This document shows positions 45,464 through 54,338 of a DNA stretch of 64,000 bases, one piece after another (the stretch's first letter is position 1; the number at the start of each line of letters is the position of its first letter). Position numbers and translations under genes: made by a program. The notes beneath the pieces were generated by a model, which saw only the letters and a program-made list of their open reading frames with translations, ran no database searches and had not been told where the DNA came from. The DNA is from Burkholderia sp. HI2500. Lineage in GTDB: Bacteria; Pseudomonadota; Gammaproteobacteria; Burkholderiales; Burkholderiaceae. The stretch is from the NCBI RefSeq assembly GCF_002223055.1, contig NZ_NKFL01000003.1, forward strand, positions 1 through 64,000, written 5' to 3'.

Positions 45464-46654
45464 ATGGATCTCACGCAAGTCTCCTCTTCCCATCGGGCGT
45501 CGGCCCAGGCTCCGGTGACGGCGCCGCTGTTCGACGACCGTCCGTTCCTCGCGCGCCTGTCGCTGCTCGACTGGCTGTTCGCACTGGCGCTCGTGGTGGG
45601 CGCGGGCTATGCGCTCGTGCACTACAACGCGCACATGGATTACTACGACAAGGCGGTGATGATCGGCACCGTGCCGGCGCTCATCGCGCTCGGCTGGCGC
45701 TGGAAGCCCGCGCGGCTGATGATGGCGTCGATCGCCGTGCTGGCGCTGCTGTCGATCCAGATCTACCAGGGCGATCTCGCGCGCGCCGATTCGGCGTTCT
45801 TCCTCAAGTACTTCCTGTCGAGCCAGTCCGCGATCCTGTGGATGAGCGCGCTGTTCGTGCTCGCGACGATCTTCTACTGGATCGGCTTGCTCGCGCGCTC
45901 GGCGTCGGGCTCCGCGATCGGCCAGAAGCTCACGTGGGTCGCCGTGCTGATGGGCTTCACCGGCCTGATGGTGCGCTGGTACGAGTCCTACCTGATCGGG
46001 GCGGACGTCGGGCACATTCCGGTATCGAACCTGTATGAAGTGTTCGTGCTGTTCAGCCTGATCACTGCGCTGCTCTATCTGTATTACGAAGGCCACTACG
46101 GCACGCGCGCGCTCGGCGCGTTCGTGCTGCTGGTGATCAGCGCGGCCGTCGGCTTCCTGATGTGGTACTCGGTCGCGCGCGACGCGCAGCAGATCCAGCC
46201 GCTCGTGCCGGCGCTGCAAAGCTGGTGGATGAAGATCCACGTGCCGGCGAACTTCATCGGCTACGGCAGCTTCGCGCTGTCGGCGATGGTGTCGGTCGCA
46301 TACCTGATGAAGGAGCGCGGCGTGCTCGCCGATCGCCTGCCGACGCTCGACGTGCTCGACGACGTGATGTACAAGTCGATCGCGGTCGGTTTCGCGTTCT
46401 TCACGATCGCGACGATCCTCGGCGCGCTGTGGGCCGCCGAAGCATGGGGCGGCTACTGGAGCTGGGACCCGAAGGAAACCTGGGCGCTGATCGTGTGGCT
46501 CAACTACGCGGCGTGGCTGCACATGCGCCTGATGAAGGGCCTGCGCGGCACGGTGGCCGCATGGTGGGCGCTCACGGGCCTGCTCGTGACGACCTTCGCG
46601 TTCCTCGGCGTCAACATGTTCCTGTCCGGGCTGCACAGCTACGGCAAGCTGTAA
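45464..46654 (+). CDS. ccsA: cytochrome c biogenesis protein CcsA (ResC)
   Basis: CcsA carries haem to the periplasmic face and, with ResB, attaches it to CxxCH motifs. The 396-residue product starts MDLTQVSSSHRA and has about eight membrane segments. The haem-handling WWD motif WGGYWSWDPKETWA (about 328-341) is intact, flanked by conserved His residues. The ATG at 45464 lies four bases after the resB stop. The set dsbD, cytochrome c4, resB and ccsA forms a functional group in this part of the window. Confidence 0.96.
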   Translation: MDLTQVSSSHRASAQAPVTAPLFDDRPFLARLSLLDWLFALALVVGAGYALVHYNAHMDYYDKAVMIGTVPALIALGWRWKPARLMMASIAVLALLSIQIYQGDLARADSAFFLKYFLSSQSAILWMSALFVLATIFYWIGLLARSASGSAIGQKLTWVAVLMGFTGLMVRWYESYLIGADVGHIPVSNLYEVFVLFSLITALLYLYYEGHYGTRALGAFVLLVISAAVGFLMWYSVARDAQQIQPLVPALQSWWMKIHVPANFIGYGSFALSAMVSVAYLMKERGVLADRLPTLDVLDDVMYKSIAVGFAFFTIATILGALWAAEAWGGYWSWDPKETWALIVWLNYAAWLHMRLMKGLRGTVAAWWALTGLLVTTFAFLGVNMFLSGLHSYGKL

Positions 46655-46681
46655 GATTTCCGCTGTTCGTCCGACTATGAG

Positions 46682-46717
46682 ACCGCCGGTGCACTGCGTG
46701 CCCGGCGGTTTTCTTTT
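46682..46717 (+). terminator. terminator after ccsA
   Basis: ACCGCCGG (46682-46689) pairs with CCGGCGGT (46702-46709) and is followed by TTTCTTTT. It ends the resB-ccsA transcript. Confidence 0.85.
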
Positions 46718-46812
46718 GTAACGGGCGGGCGGTCCGGACGTCGAACGGCGCAAGACGGGCCGGGTCGAACGCTCATGAAACTGCGCGCGGCGCAGGCAGG
46801 AGGAGCAGCACG

Positions 46813-47808
46813 ATGTGGATCAAACGCCCTTTGCGGAACGTACTGACCGGCGGCGATATTGCGCCCGGCGACATCACGCCGCGTGCGGTGTTCGAGAACC
46901 GGCGGCGCGTATTGCAGGCGGCCGGCCTCGCGGCGGCGGGCGGGTTGCTCGGTGGCAGCGGCGCAGCCTTGGCCGCCTATGCGTCGCCCGATGCGCGGGC
47001 CGCGAAGCTTGCGGCGAAGACGAATCCGAAGTTCGTCGCGGCCGACAAGGTGACGCCGTTCAAGGACATCACCACCTACAACAACTTCTACGAATTCGGC
47101 ACCGACAAGAGCGACCCCGCGCAGAACGCCGGCACGCTGCGGCCGCGCCCGTGGCGGGTGAGCGTCGAGGGCGAGGTGCTGCATCCGAAGGTGTTCGATC
47201 TCGACGAACTGCTGAAGCTCGCGCCGCTCGAGGAGCGCGTGTACCGGCTGCGCTGCGTCGAGGGCTGGTCGATGGTGATCCCGTGGATCGGCGTGCCGCT
47301 GTCCGAGCTGATCAAGCGCGTGCAGCCGACCGGCAACGCGAAATACGTGCAGTTCATCACGCTGGCCGATCCGTCGCAGATGCCCGGCCTCTCGACGCCC
47401 GTGCTCGACTGGCCGTACTCGGAAGGGCTGCGGATGGACGAGGCGATGAATCCGCTGACGCTGCTGACGATGGGCGTCTACGGGCAGGTGCTGCCGAACC
47501 AGAACGGCGCGCCGGTGCGGATCGTCGTGCCGTGGAAGTACGGCTTCAAGAGCGCGAAGTCGCTCGTGAAGATCCGCTTCGTCGACAAGCAGCCGAAGAC
47601 GAGCTGGAACACGTACGCGTCGAACGAGTACGGCTTTTACTCGAACGTGAACCCGAACGTCGATCATCCGCGCTGGAGCCAGGCGACCGAGCGGCGCATC
47701 GGCGAGGATGGCTTTTTCACGCCGAAGCGCAAGACGCTGATGTTCAACGGCTACGGCGACCTGGTCGCGTCGATGTATCAGGGCATGGACCTGAAGAAGA
47801 ATTTCTGA
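46813..47808 (+). CDS. msrP: methionine sulfoxide reductase catalytic subunit MsrP
   Basis: MsrP (YedY) is a periplasmic molybdoenzyme that repairs oxidised methionine in envelope proteins. The 331-residue product has a twin-arginine signal with Arg30-Arg31-Arg32 before a hydrophobic Ala/Gly-rich stretch, and the molybdenum-ligand cysteine at about 148 in [23 protein letters not shown] precedes the ATG. Its haem partner MsrQ follows after eight bases. Confidence 0.96.
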   Translation: MWIKRPLRNVLTGGDIAPGDITPRAVFENRRRVLQAAGLAAAGGLLGGSGAALAAYASPDARAAKLAAKTNPKFVAADKVTPFKDITTYNNFYEFGTDKSDPAQNAGTLRPRPWRVSVEGEVLHPKVFDLDELLKLAPLEERVYRLRCVEGWSMVIPWIGVPLSELIKRVQPTGNAKYVQFITLADPSQMPGLSTPVLDWPYSEGLRMDEAMNPLTLLTMGVYGQVLPNQNGAPVRIVVPWKYGFKSAKSLVKIRFVDKQPKTSWNTYASNEYGFYSNVNPNVDHPRWSQATERRIGEDGFFTPKRKTLMFNGYGDLVASMYQGMDLKKNF

Positions 47809-47816
47809 GGGCGACG

Positions 47817-48515
47817 GTGAGAAACGACATGCCCCCTTCGACGCTGACGGCCGCGCCCACAGCCGGCGCCGGCCAGGCTGCACGTGCCGCACGGCGCGGC
47901 GCGGTCCGTCCCGCCGCACCGCGCTGGCTCGCGCCGGCCAAGGTGCTGGTTTTCGCGGCCGGTCTTTATCCGCTCGCCCGTCTCGTGCTGTTCGGGCTGA
48001 CCGACCGGCTCGGCGCGAATCCGATCGAGTTCATCACGCGCTCGACGGGTCTCTGGACGCTCGTGATCCTGTGCATCACGCTCGCCGTCACGCCGCTTCG
48101 ACGCATGACGGGGTTCGCGGCGCTGCTGCGCTTTCGCCGGATGATTGGGCTGTTCGCGTTCTTCTACGCGACGCTGCACTTCACGACCTACCTGTGGTTC
48201 GACAAGTGGTTCGACGTCGTCGCGATCCTGAAGGACGTCGGCAAGCGCCCGTTCATCACGGTCGGTTTTGCCGCGTTCGTGCTGCTGATTCCGCTCGCGG
48301 CAACGTCGCCGCGCGCGATGGTGCGCCGCCTGGGCCGCCAATGGGCGACGCTGCACAGCGCGATCTACGCGATCGCGCTGTTCGCCGTGCTGCACTTCTG
48401 GTGGATGCGAGCCGGCAAGCACAATCTGGCGCAGCCGAAGCTGTATGCGGGAATCGTCGCCGTGCTGCTCGGCTGGCGGCTCATTGCATGGGGATGGCGG
48501 CGCGTGCGCGCGTGA
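47817..48515 (+). CDS. msrQ: haem-containing membrane subunit MsrQ
   Basis: MsrQ (YedZ) is a b-haem membrane protein that feeds electrons from the respiratory chain or flavin reductase to MsrP. The GTG at 47817 is preferred because GAGGG lies five bases upstream (232 residues); ATG 47829 is the alternative. Membrane segments are seen at about residues 44-62, 75-90, 108-128, 147-163, 180-197 and 208-224. His residues in FYATLHFTTYLW, TLHSAIY and AVLHFWW are likely haem ligands. The N-terminal 35 residues are Ala/Arg-rich and cytosolic. Confidence 0.94.
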   Translation: MRNDMPPSTLTAAPTAGAGQAARAARRGAVRPAAPRWLAPAKVLVFAAGLYPLARLVLFGLTDRLGANPIEFITRSTGLWTLVILCITLAVTPLRRMTGFAALLRFRRMIGLFAFFYATLHFTTYLWFDKWFDVVAILKDVGKRPFITVGFAAFVLLIPLAATSPRAMVRRLGRQWATLHSAIYAIALFAVLHFWWMRAGKHNLAQPKLYAGIVAVLLGWRLIAWGWRRVRA

Positions 48516-48533
48516 CGGCGCAGCCTGAAAAAA

Positions 48534-48567
48534 CAAAAGGCGATGACCGGGAAGTCATCGCCTTGTT
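48534..48567. terminator. hairpin between msrQ and lptM
   Basis: AAGGCGATGAC pairs with GTCATCGCCTT around a short loop, with A-rich sequence before it and TTGTTT after. It fits a two-way terminator for the converging msrQ (+) and lptM (-). Confidence 0.75.
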
Positions 48568-48593
48568 TCGTGAGCCGTGCAGGTGGCGCGTCG

Positions 48594-48872
48594 TTACTTC
48601 GCGACAGCCGGGCTCGACGCCGGTGCAGGCATGGACGATGCGCTGCTCGACAATTCGGGTGACAGCGTGAGCGGCGTGCCGGACGAATCGGGCACACTGT
48701 CGGACGACGCGTTTTCATCGGTCGGCTTCACGTCCGACGGCGGGGTGTCCTGCTGCTGGAGCGGCTTGGGCATCGGAGGCACGGTGGGCAGATAGAGCGC
48801 GCCGCTTTGACCGCAGCCGGCAAGAATCGCCAAAGCCGCTACAATCGCGCTCATCCGGAAAACGACTCGCAT
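48594..48872 (-). CDS. lptM: LPS transport/LptDE assembly lipoprotein LptM (YifL-like)
   Basis: LptM is a small outer-membrane lipoprotein shown in E. coli to help disulfide maturation of the LptDE translocon. The 92-residue product has a signal with lipobox LAGC (Cys20), then the family signature GALYLP (24-29), and a Pro/Ser-rich disordered tail. It is divergent from cyaY with only 36 bases between start codons, and yifL is also next to cyaY in E. coli. The long tail is unconserved in general. Confidence 0.88.
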   Translation of the reverse strand: MRVVFRMSAIVAALAILAGCGQSGALYLPTVPPMPKPLQQQDTPPSDVKPTDENASSDSVPDSSGTPLTLSPELSSSASSMPAPASSPAVAK

Positions 48873-48884
48873 GATCGTCCCTGA

Positions 48885-49238
<354 letters not shown>

Positions 49239-49285
49239 CCGCCCAGGCCGCAGCCGGGGCTGCGCGTCGACGCGTCGTGCCAAAG

Positions 49286-49312
49286 AAAAAGCGCCCCGCG
49301 GGGCGCTTTTTT
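49286..49312. terminator. bidirectional terminator between cyaY and mrcA
   Basis: GCGCCCC/GGGGCGC has A5 before and T6 after. It serves cyaY (+) and mrcA (-), which converge. Confidence 0.92.
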
Positions 49313-49329
49313 CATGTCCGGGCCGGTGG

Positions 49330-51720
49330 TCAGTGCGCGAACAGGTTCATGATGTCCTGCTTTTCCTGCTCGTCGACGTGCGGCACGGTGGCGTCGACGT
49401 TCTGCGCGGCCGGTGCCTGCGGTACGCCGACCGTCGACACGAAGCCGTGGCCCGGCGCGAACTCGGTGAAGTACAGCTCGCCGCCGAGCGATTCGACGCC
49501 GTCCGGCACCGTCGGCTTGAACTCGGGCACGCCCTTCAGCGCGGCGCCCATGTAGTCGATCCAGACCGGCAGCGACAGGCCGCCCCCCGTTTCGCGATCG
49601 CCGAGGCTGCGCGGATTGTCGTAGCCGATCCACGCGATCGCGGCGAGCGTGTGCTGGTAGCCGGCGAACCACGCGTCGTGCGAGTCGTTCGTCGTGCCGG
49701 TCTTGCCCGCGAGGTCGGTGCGCTTCAGTACGTTGGTCCGTGCGCCCGTGCCGCGCTGCGCGACGCTCTGCAGCAGGCTGTTCATCACGTACGCGTTGCG
49801 CGGGTCGATCGCGCGCGGCGCATTCTGCTCGGCGACGAGCGGCTGCGCACGCACGACGATCGCGCCGTTCGGATCGGTGACTTCGGCGATCAGGTACGGA
49901 TTGACGCGGTAGCCGCCGTTCGCGAAGACCGAGTACGCGCCCGCCATCTGCAGCGGCGTGACCTGGCCCGCGCCGAGTGCCATCGGCAGGTAGGCCGGAT
50001 GGCGTTCGGCGTCGAAGCCGAAGCGGGTGATGTACTGCTGCGCGTACTTCGTGCCGATGTGGTTCAGGATCCGGATCGACACGAGGTTGCGCGAGCGCTG
50101 CAGCGCGGTGCGCATCGACATCGGGCCTTCGAAGCCGCCGCCGTAGTTCTTCGGCTCCCACGGCTGGCCGCCCGTTTCGGCGGCGCTGAAATACAGCGGG
50201 CCGTCGTTGATCACGGTGGCCGGCCCGAGGCCCTTGTCGAGCGACGCCGAATAGATGAACGGCTTGAACGACGAACCCGGCTGCCGCCACGCCTGTGTGA
50301 CGTGGTTGAACTTGTTCTTGTTGTAGTCGAAGCCGCCCACGAGCGAGCGGATCGCGCCGTCCTGCGGGACGATCGACAGGAATGCCCCCTCGACCTGCGG
50401 CAACTGCGTGATCGACCATTTGCCGGCGTCGTTCTTCACGACGCGGACGATCGCGCCCGGGCGGATGCGGCGATTCGGCTGTGCATTGGCCGACAGCGCG
50501 CCCGACGCGAAGCGCAGGTTGTCGCCTTCGATCGTCGCATTGCTGCCGTCGATGAATGCGACCGTGATCTGGCGCGGGCTGGCGGCCGTGACGACCGCGG
50601 CGATCAGTTCGCCGTTGTCGGGGTGTTCGAGCAGCGCATCGTCGATCGCCTGTTCGCGGTCGTCGGCCCCGGCCGGCAGCTCGATGAAGCCTTCCGGCCC
50701 GCGATAGCCGTGCCGGCGTTCGTAATCCATGATGCCCTTGCGCAGCGCGGTGTACGCGACCTGCTGATCCGCGGAGTCGATCGTCGTGACGACGTTGAAG
50801 CCGCGCGTGTAGGTTTCCTCACGGTACTGCGCGTACATCATTTGTCGGACCATTTCCGCGACGTACTCGGCGTGCACGCTGAAATCGCGGCCCGGGCCCT
50901 TGACGACGAGCGGCTGTGCGACGGCCTCGTCGTACTGCTCGCGCGAGATGAAGTTCAGCTCGAGCATCCGTTGCAGGATGTATTCCTGGCGCACCTTCGC
51001 GCGCTTCGGGTTCACGACCGGGTTGTACGCGGACGGCGCCTTCGGCAGCCCGGCAAGCATCGCGGCTTCGGCGAGCGAGATGTCCTTCAGGTCCTTGCCG
51101 AAGTAGACCCGCGCGGCGCTCGCGAAGCCGTACGCGCGCTGGCCGAGATAGATCTGATTCATGTAGACCTCGAGAATCTGATCCTTCGTCAGCGCACGCT
51201 CGATCCGGTACGCGAGCAGCATCTCGTAGATCTTGCGCGTGTAGGTCTTCTCGCTCGACAGGAAGAAGTTGCGCGCGACCTGCATCGTGATCGTGCTCGC
51301 ACCCTGCGACGCATGGCCGTTCGTCAGCGCGACGATGCCGGCGCGGACGATGCCGGTGAGATCGACGCCGCCGTGATCGTAGAAGCGCGCGTCTTCGATC
51401 GCGAGGATCGCCTTCTTCAGCGAGTCGGGCACGTCCTTGAAATGGACGACGTCGCGGCGCTCTTCGCCGAATTCGCCGATCAGCACGTGATCGGACGTAT
51501 AGATGCGCAGCGGCACCTTCGGCCGATAGTCGGTCAGCGCGTCGAGCGACGGCATGTTCGGCCACGCAACGACGAGCGCGTAGCCGAGCACGAGGCCGCC
51601 GGCCACGACGAGCGCGACGCACATCGTGGCGAATCCGAGCAGGACTTTTTGCCACCAGGGCCGCTTCTTCGGCTCCGGGGCGGGAGGCGGGGACGTAGGA
51701 GTCGTGGATTGCATAGGCAT
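49330..51720 (-). CDS. mrcA: penicillin-binding protein 1A
   Basis: PBP1A is a bifunctional peptidoglycan synthase anchored in the inner membrane. From ATG 51720 it is 796 residues; ATG 51714 is nearly as likely and no strong Shine-Dalgarno decides. A Pro-rich cytosolic head and one membrane segment (about 25-50) precede the glycosyltransferase domain (EDARFYDHGGVD, GASTITMQVARNFFL, about 85-235), an OB-like insert, and the transpeptidase domain with SSFK (about 480), SRN and KTGT (about 672). It is divergent from pilM, the standard mrcA-pil/hof-aroKB order. Confidence 0.96.
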   Translation of the reverse strand: MPMQSTTPTSPPPAPEPKKRPWWQKVLLGFATMCVALVVAGGLVLGYALVVAWPNMPSLDALTDYRPKVPLRIYTSDHVLIGEFGEERRDVVHFKDVPDSLKKAILAIEDARFYDHGGVDLTGIVRAGIVALTNGHASQGASTITMQVARNFFLSSEKTYTRKIYEMLLAYRIERALTKDQILEVYMNQIYLGQRAYGFASAARVYFGKDLKDISLAEAAMLAGLPKAPSAYNPVVNPKRAKVRQEYILQRMLELNFISREQYDEAVAQPLVVKGPGRDFSVHAEYVAEMVRQMMYAQYREETYTRGFNVVTTIDSADQQVAYTALRKGIMDYERRHGYRGPEGFIELPAGADDREQAIDDALLEHPDNGELIAAVVTAASPRQITVAFIDGSNATIEGDNLRFASGALSANAQPNRRIRPGAIVRVVKNDAGKWSITQLPQVEGAFLSIVPQDGAIRSLVGGFDYNKNKFNHVTQAWRQPGSSFKPFIYSASLDKGLGPATVINDGPLYFSAAETGGQPWEPKNYGGGFEGPMSMRTALQRSRNLVSIRILNHIGTKYAQQYITRFGFDAERHPAYLPMALGAGQVTPLQMAGAYSVFANGGYRVNPYLIAEVTDPNGAIVVRAQPLVAEQNAPRAIDPRNAYVMNSLLQSVAQRGTGARTNVLKRTDLAGKTGTTNDSHDAWFAGYQHTLAAIAWIGYDNPRSLGDRETGGGLSLPVWIDYMGAALKGVPEFKPTVPDGVESLGGELYFTEFAPGHGFVSTVGVPQAPAAQNVDATVPHVDEQEKQDIMNLFAH

Positions 51721-51940
51721 ACCGGAAAACAGTCCCGCGATTATAGCTGCCCGGTAAGACCGGTCCTGACGCGGGGGGCGCCCGCCGCGAAGACGCGGTC
51801 CGGCGTGCTTCCAGCATAGCCCGTGCATGGCCGTCGCGAGCGGATGCTGGCCGTTAGGCCGACTGTCGGCCGCACGCGCCGATTTGCAGAATCAGGTCTC
51901 GGAAACGCGGCATGGGCCGCGACGATTTCGGGAGGCTGGG

Positions 51941-52867
51941 ATGGCGGGACGATGGCGAGCGCGGTTTGCGCAGGGTGGGCAACGGTCGACGGGAATCGAC
52001 GTCGGTGCGGACGAGGTGAGGGTGGCCGTGCTGAGCCGGCGCGGCCGGGGCGCGGAGGTGTGCGTCGAGGGGCTGGAGCGGGAGCCGGTCGGGTTGGCGG
52101 GCGGGCCGGAGGATGCGCGCTGGGCGGCGGTTGCGCGTGCGCTGGCCGCCGCCGTGTCGAGGCTGTCGGCGGCCGGGGTGCGGTGCGACGCGCGCGGCGT
52201 GATGGCGTTGCACGATGACGAGATGCGTACCGCAACGCTCGATCTGGCCGGGCGGGCCGACGTCGAGGACGCCGCGCGGCAGGCGGCTGAGCGCATCTCG
52301 GGGCTGGCGCCGGACAGTCTCGCGTTCGACTGGCGGCAGGAGGGCGGCGCGGGAGCCGGCGAGATCGAGATTGCCGTGGCCCCGCTGGCGCTGCTCGAAC
52401 GCCGGATCGACGTGGCCGCCCAGGCCGGTGTCGACCTGACGGTGGTCGACGGCGAGTCGGCCGCGGCGCTGCGTGCGTTGCGCTATGCCGCGCAATTCGA
52501 ACCCGACGCGCAGGCGGGCCCCTACGCGGCGCTCTGGTTTCATGACTCGGGCGTGCACGGCTGGCGAATCGACGGCCCGTTGGCCGTACCGGTGCTGACG
52601 CTGTCCGGCGCCGTGCCGGGGGCGTTTTCCGATGCATTGCGCCAGCGCGCGCTCGGGGCCGTGTGTTGCGTACTCGTGGCTGGGGACGAGCGGTGTATCG
52701 CCCGCTTCGACACATCCGTCGCCGAGATTGGCGACGTGCTCGGCGCGGTTGCGGTGTCGTTCGACTGCACCGGCTGGAGTGGGCAACCGTGTCCGGCCGC
52801 CGGCATGCCGGGCGGCCCGGCATGGGCTGTCGCATTCGGGCTGGCCTTGCGCGGGGTGTGGGAATGA
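51941..52867 (+). CDS. pilM: type IV pilus assembly ATPase-fold protein PilM
   Basis: PilM is an actin-like cytosolic protein that recruits the alignment complex PilN/PilO of type IV pilus or DNA-uptake machines. I start at ATG 51941 because GGGAGG lies 6 bases upstream (308 residues); the frame is open back to 51827. The nucleotide-binding start GIDVGADEVRVAVL is visible at about 17-30. The protein is divergent in sequence and shorter than Pseudomonas PilM (about 354). It overlaps pilN by ATGA. Confidence 0.85.
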   Translation: MAGRWRARFAQGGQRSTGIDVGADEVRVAVLSRRGRGAEVCVEGLEREPVGLAGGPEDARWAAVARALAAAVSRLSAAGVRCDARGVMALHDDEMRTATLDLAGRADVEDAARQAAERISGLAPDSLAFDWRQEGGAGAGEIEIAVAPLALLERRIDVAAQAGVDLTVVDGESAAALRALRYAAQFEPDAQAGPYAALWFHDSGVHGWRIDGPLAVPVLTLSGAVPGAFSDALRQRALGAVCCVLVAGDERCIARFDTSVAEIGDVLGAVAVSFDCTGWSGQPCPAAGMPGGPAWAVAFGLALRGVWE

Positions 52868-53472
52868 CGGCCCGTCGTGCGGAGCCGGGCGGCTTCAACC
52901 TGCTGCCGTACCGCGAGCGGCTGGCGCAGGCGTTGCGACGTCGCCGGGCGGCGCAGTGCGGTGCGGCGATTCTGCTCGGTGTGCTCGGCGCCGGCCTGTG
53001 GACGGGCGCCGCCACCGGGGCGCGGTGGCGCGTGGATGCCGAGCGCGCGAGTGTGGAGGCGCGGCTGCGGCAGTTGCAGCCGCAGGTGGGGGCCGCGACA
53101 CGCGCTGCCAAGGCTGCGGCCGTTGCCGCGCAACGCGACGCGCAGGCGGCCGCGCTCGCCGCGCCTTATCGGCACGTCGCAGGGCTGCTGGCCACACTGG
53201 CACAGATGCGCGACGGCACCGTCCGGCTCGACGCGCTGCGCACGACGTCGGCCGGTGCCGTGATCGATGCGCGCGCCGCGAGCTACCGGGCGGCCGCGCG
53301 ATGGCTCGCGGGGATGGCACGCGAGCAACGTGGCTGGCGGATCGATATCGATGCGTTGAAGCCTGCTTCCGGTGCTCCGGTCGTGACAGGCGGGATGCCG
53401 TTCCGGTTCTCGGTCCAGCTGCGCTGGCACGACAAGATGGCATCCCGGAATGCATCGGGAGGTGGCGCATGA
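52864..53472 (+). CDS. pilN: type IV pilus inner-membrane protein PilN
   Basis: PilN pairs with PilO in the inner membrane, and its N-terminal peptide docks in PilM. The 202-residue product begins with the docking motif FNLLPYRERLAQ (11-22), has a membrane segment at about 33-52, a coiled-coil-like Ala/Arg-rich stretch (55-100) and a periplasmic ferredoxin-like domain. It overlaps pilM and the next gene by four bases each, so translation is coupled. Confidence 0.85.
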   Translation: MTARRAEPGGFNLLPYRERLAQALRRRRAAQCGAAILLGVLGAGLWTGAATGARWRVDAERASVEARLRQLQPQVGAATRAAKAAAVAAQRDAQAAALAAPYRHVAGLLATLAQMRDGTVRLDALRTTSAGAVIDARAASYRAAARWLAGMAREQRGWRIDIDALKPASGAPVVTGGMPFRFSVQLRWHDKMASRNASGGGA

Positions 53473-54338
53473 CGGCGGTGCTCGCGCATCGGTCCGCACT
53501 GCGCAGCGACGGATGGCGAGGCGGCATGCGGCGTGTGTCGCCGGCGGCTGCGCACATCGCAGGCTGCGGGCTCGCATTCGCGGCCGTGCTGGCGGGCGGC
53601 ATTCATCTGGCGAATGCCGCCGACTGGAGCGGGCTTGCACATAGCCGCGCGTTGCTCGCCGCGGCGCAGACGCGGGAGGCCGATGCGCGGCGTGTCCTGG
53701 CTGCCGCTGCACGGCAACGCGGCGTGCAGCCGGCGGCGGCACACGGCGATCGCTCGCCGGGTACGCCGGAATGTGCTGCGTTGATGCTGGAACTGGCGGA
53801 TCGCGCCGCGTCGAGCGGGCTGCGCGACGTATCGATCGAACCGTTGCGCGCCGATGGCGCAGTGCCGGACGGCAGGCGCACGGTGCGCATCGTCGCGGAG
53901 GGCCACTTTCACGCGTTGCTGCAGATGGTCGGCGGGCTGGCCCGCTTCCCGGTGCTGGCAGTGCCGTCCGCGCTGCGTGTCGAACGGGGAAAGGAGGCCG
54001 CGCGCGTGGAAATGTCCGTCGACGTGTTTCCGGCGTTGCCGGCGCCAACGTCCACGGGCGGGGAGACGTCGGTTCTGGCCGGCGCACCCGGCGCCGATCC
54101 GTTCGGCGAGGCCGGTTCGTCCGAAGCGCAGGGGGCGGCTGTCCGCCTGGCCGGCACGATTCGCGACGGTCATGCAGGTCTCGCGCTGTTCGACGATGGT
54201 GACGGCGCGTTCACGGCCGTGGTTCCCGGCGACACCCTCGGGGCCGCGCGGGTGGTGCGAATCGATCCCGTCGCCGTGACACTCGCAACGGCGGACGGCG
54301 CGTACCGGGTCACGCTGGACGACGGGAGGCGGCCATGA
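53469..54338 (+). CDS. PilO-PilP-like fusion protein
   Basis: The 289-residue product takes the place of two genes. Residues 1-215 look like PilO: membrane segment at about 27-48, helical stretch 55-85 and a periplasmic domain. Residues from about 223 (VRLAGTIRDGHAGLALFDDG, then VVPGDTLGAARVVRIDP) look like the beta domain of PilP/GspC that binds the secretin. No separate pilP lies before pilQ, and there is no lipobox of the kind PilP normally has. Overlaps of four bases on each side keep it in the pilMN-Q unit. The fusion reading is inference from motif and order. Confidence 0.65.
   Translation: MTAVLAHRSALRSDGWRGGMRRVSPAAAHIAGCGLAFAAVLAGGIHLANAADWSGLAHSRALLAAAQTREADARRVLAAAARQRGVQPAAAHGDRSPGTPECAALMLELADRAASSGLRDVSIEPLRADGAVPDGRRTVRIVAEGHFHALLQMVGGLARFPVLAVPSALRVERGKEAARVEMSVDVFPALPAPTSTGGETSVLAGAPGADPFGEAGSSEAQGAAVRLAGTIRDGHAGLALFDDGDGAFTAVVPGDTLGAARVVRIDPVAVTLATADGAYRVTLDDGRRP

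Noticed and set aside
49333-51819. 828-codon plus-strand frame opposite mrcA
   Set aside because: It is antisense to a clear PBP1A with all catalytic motifs; the composition is typical of an antisense frame.
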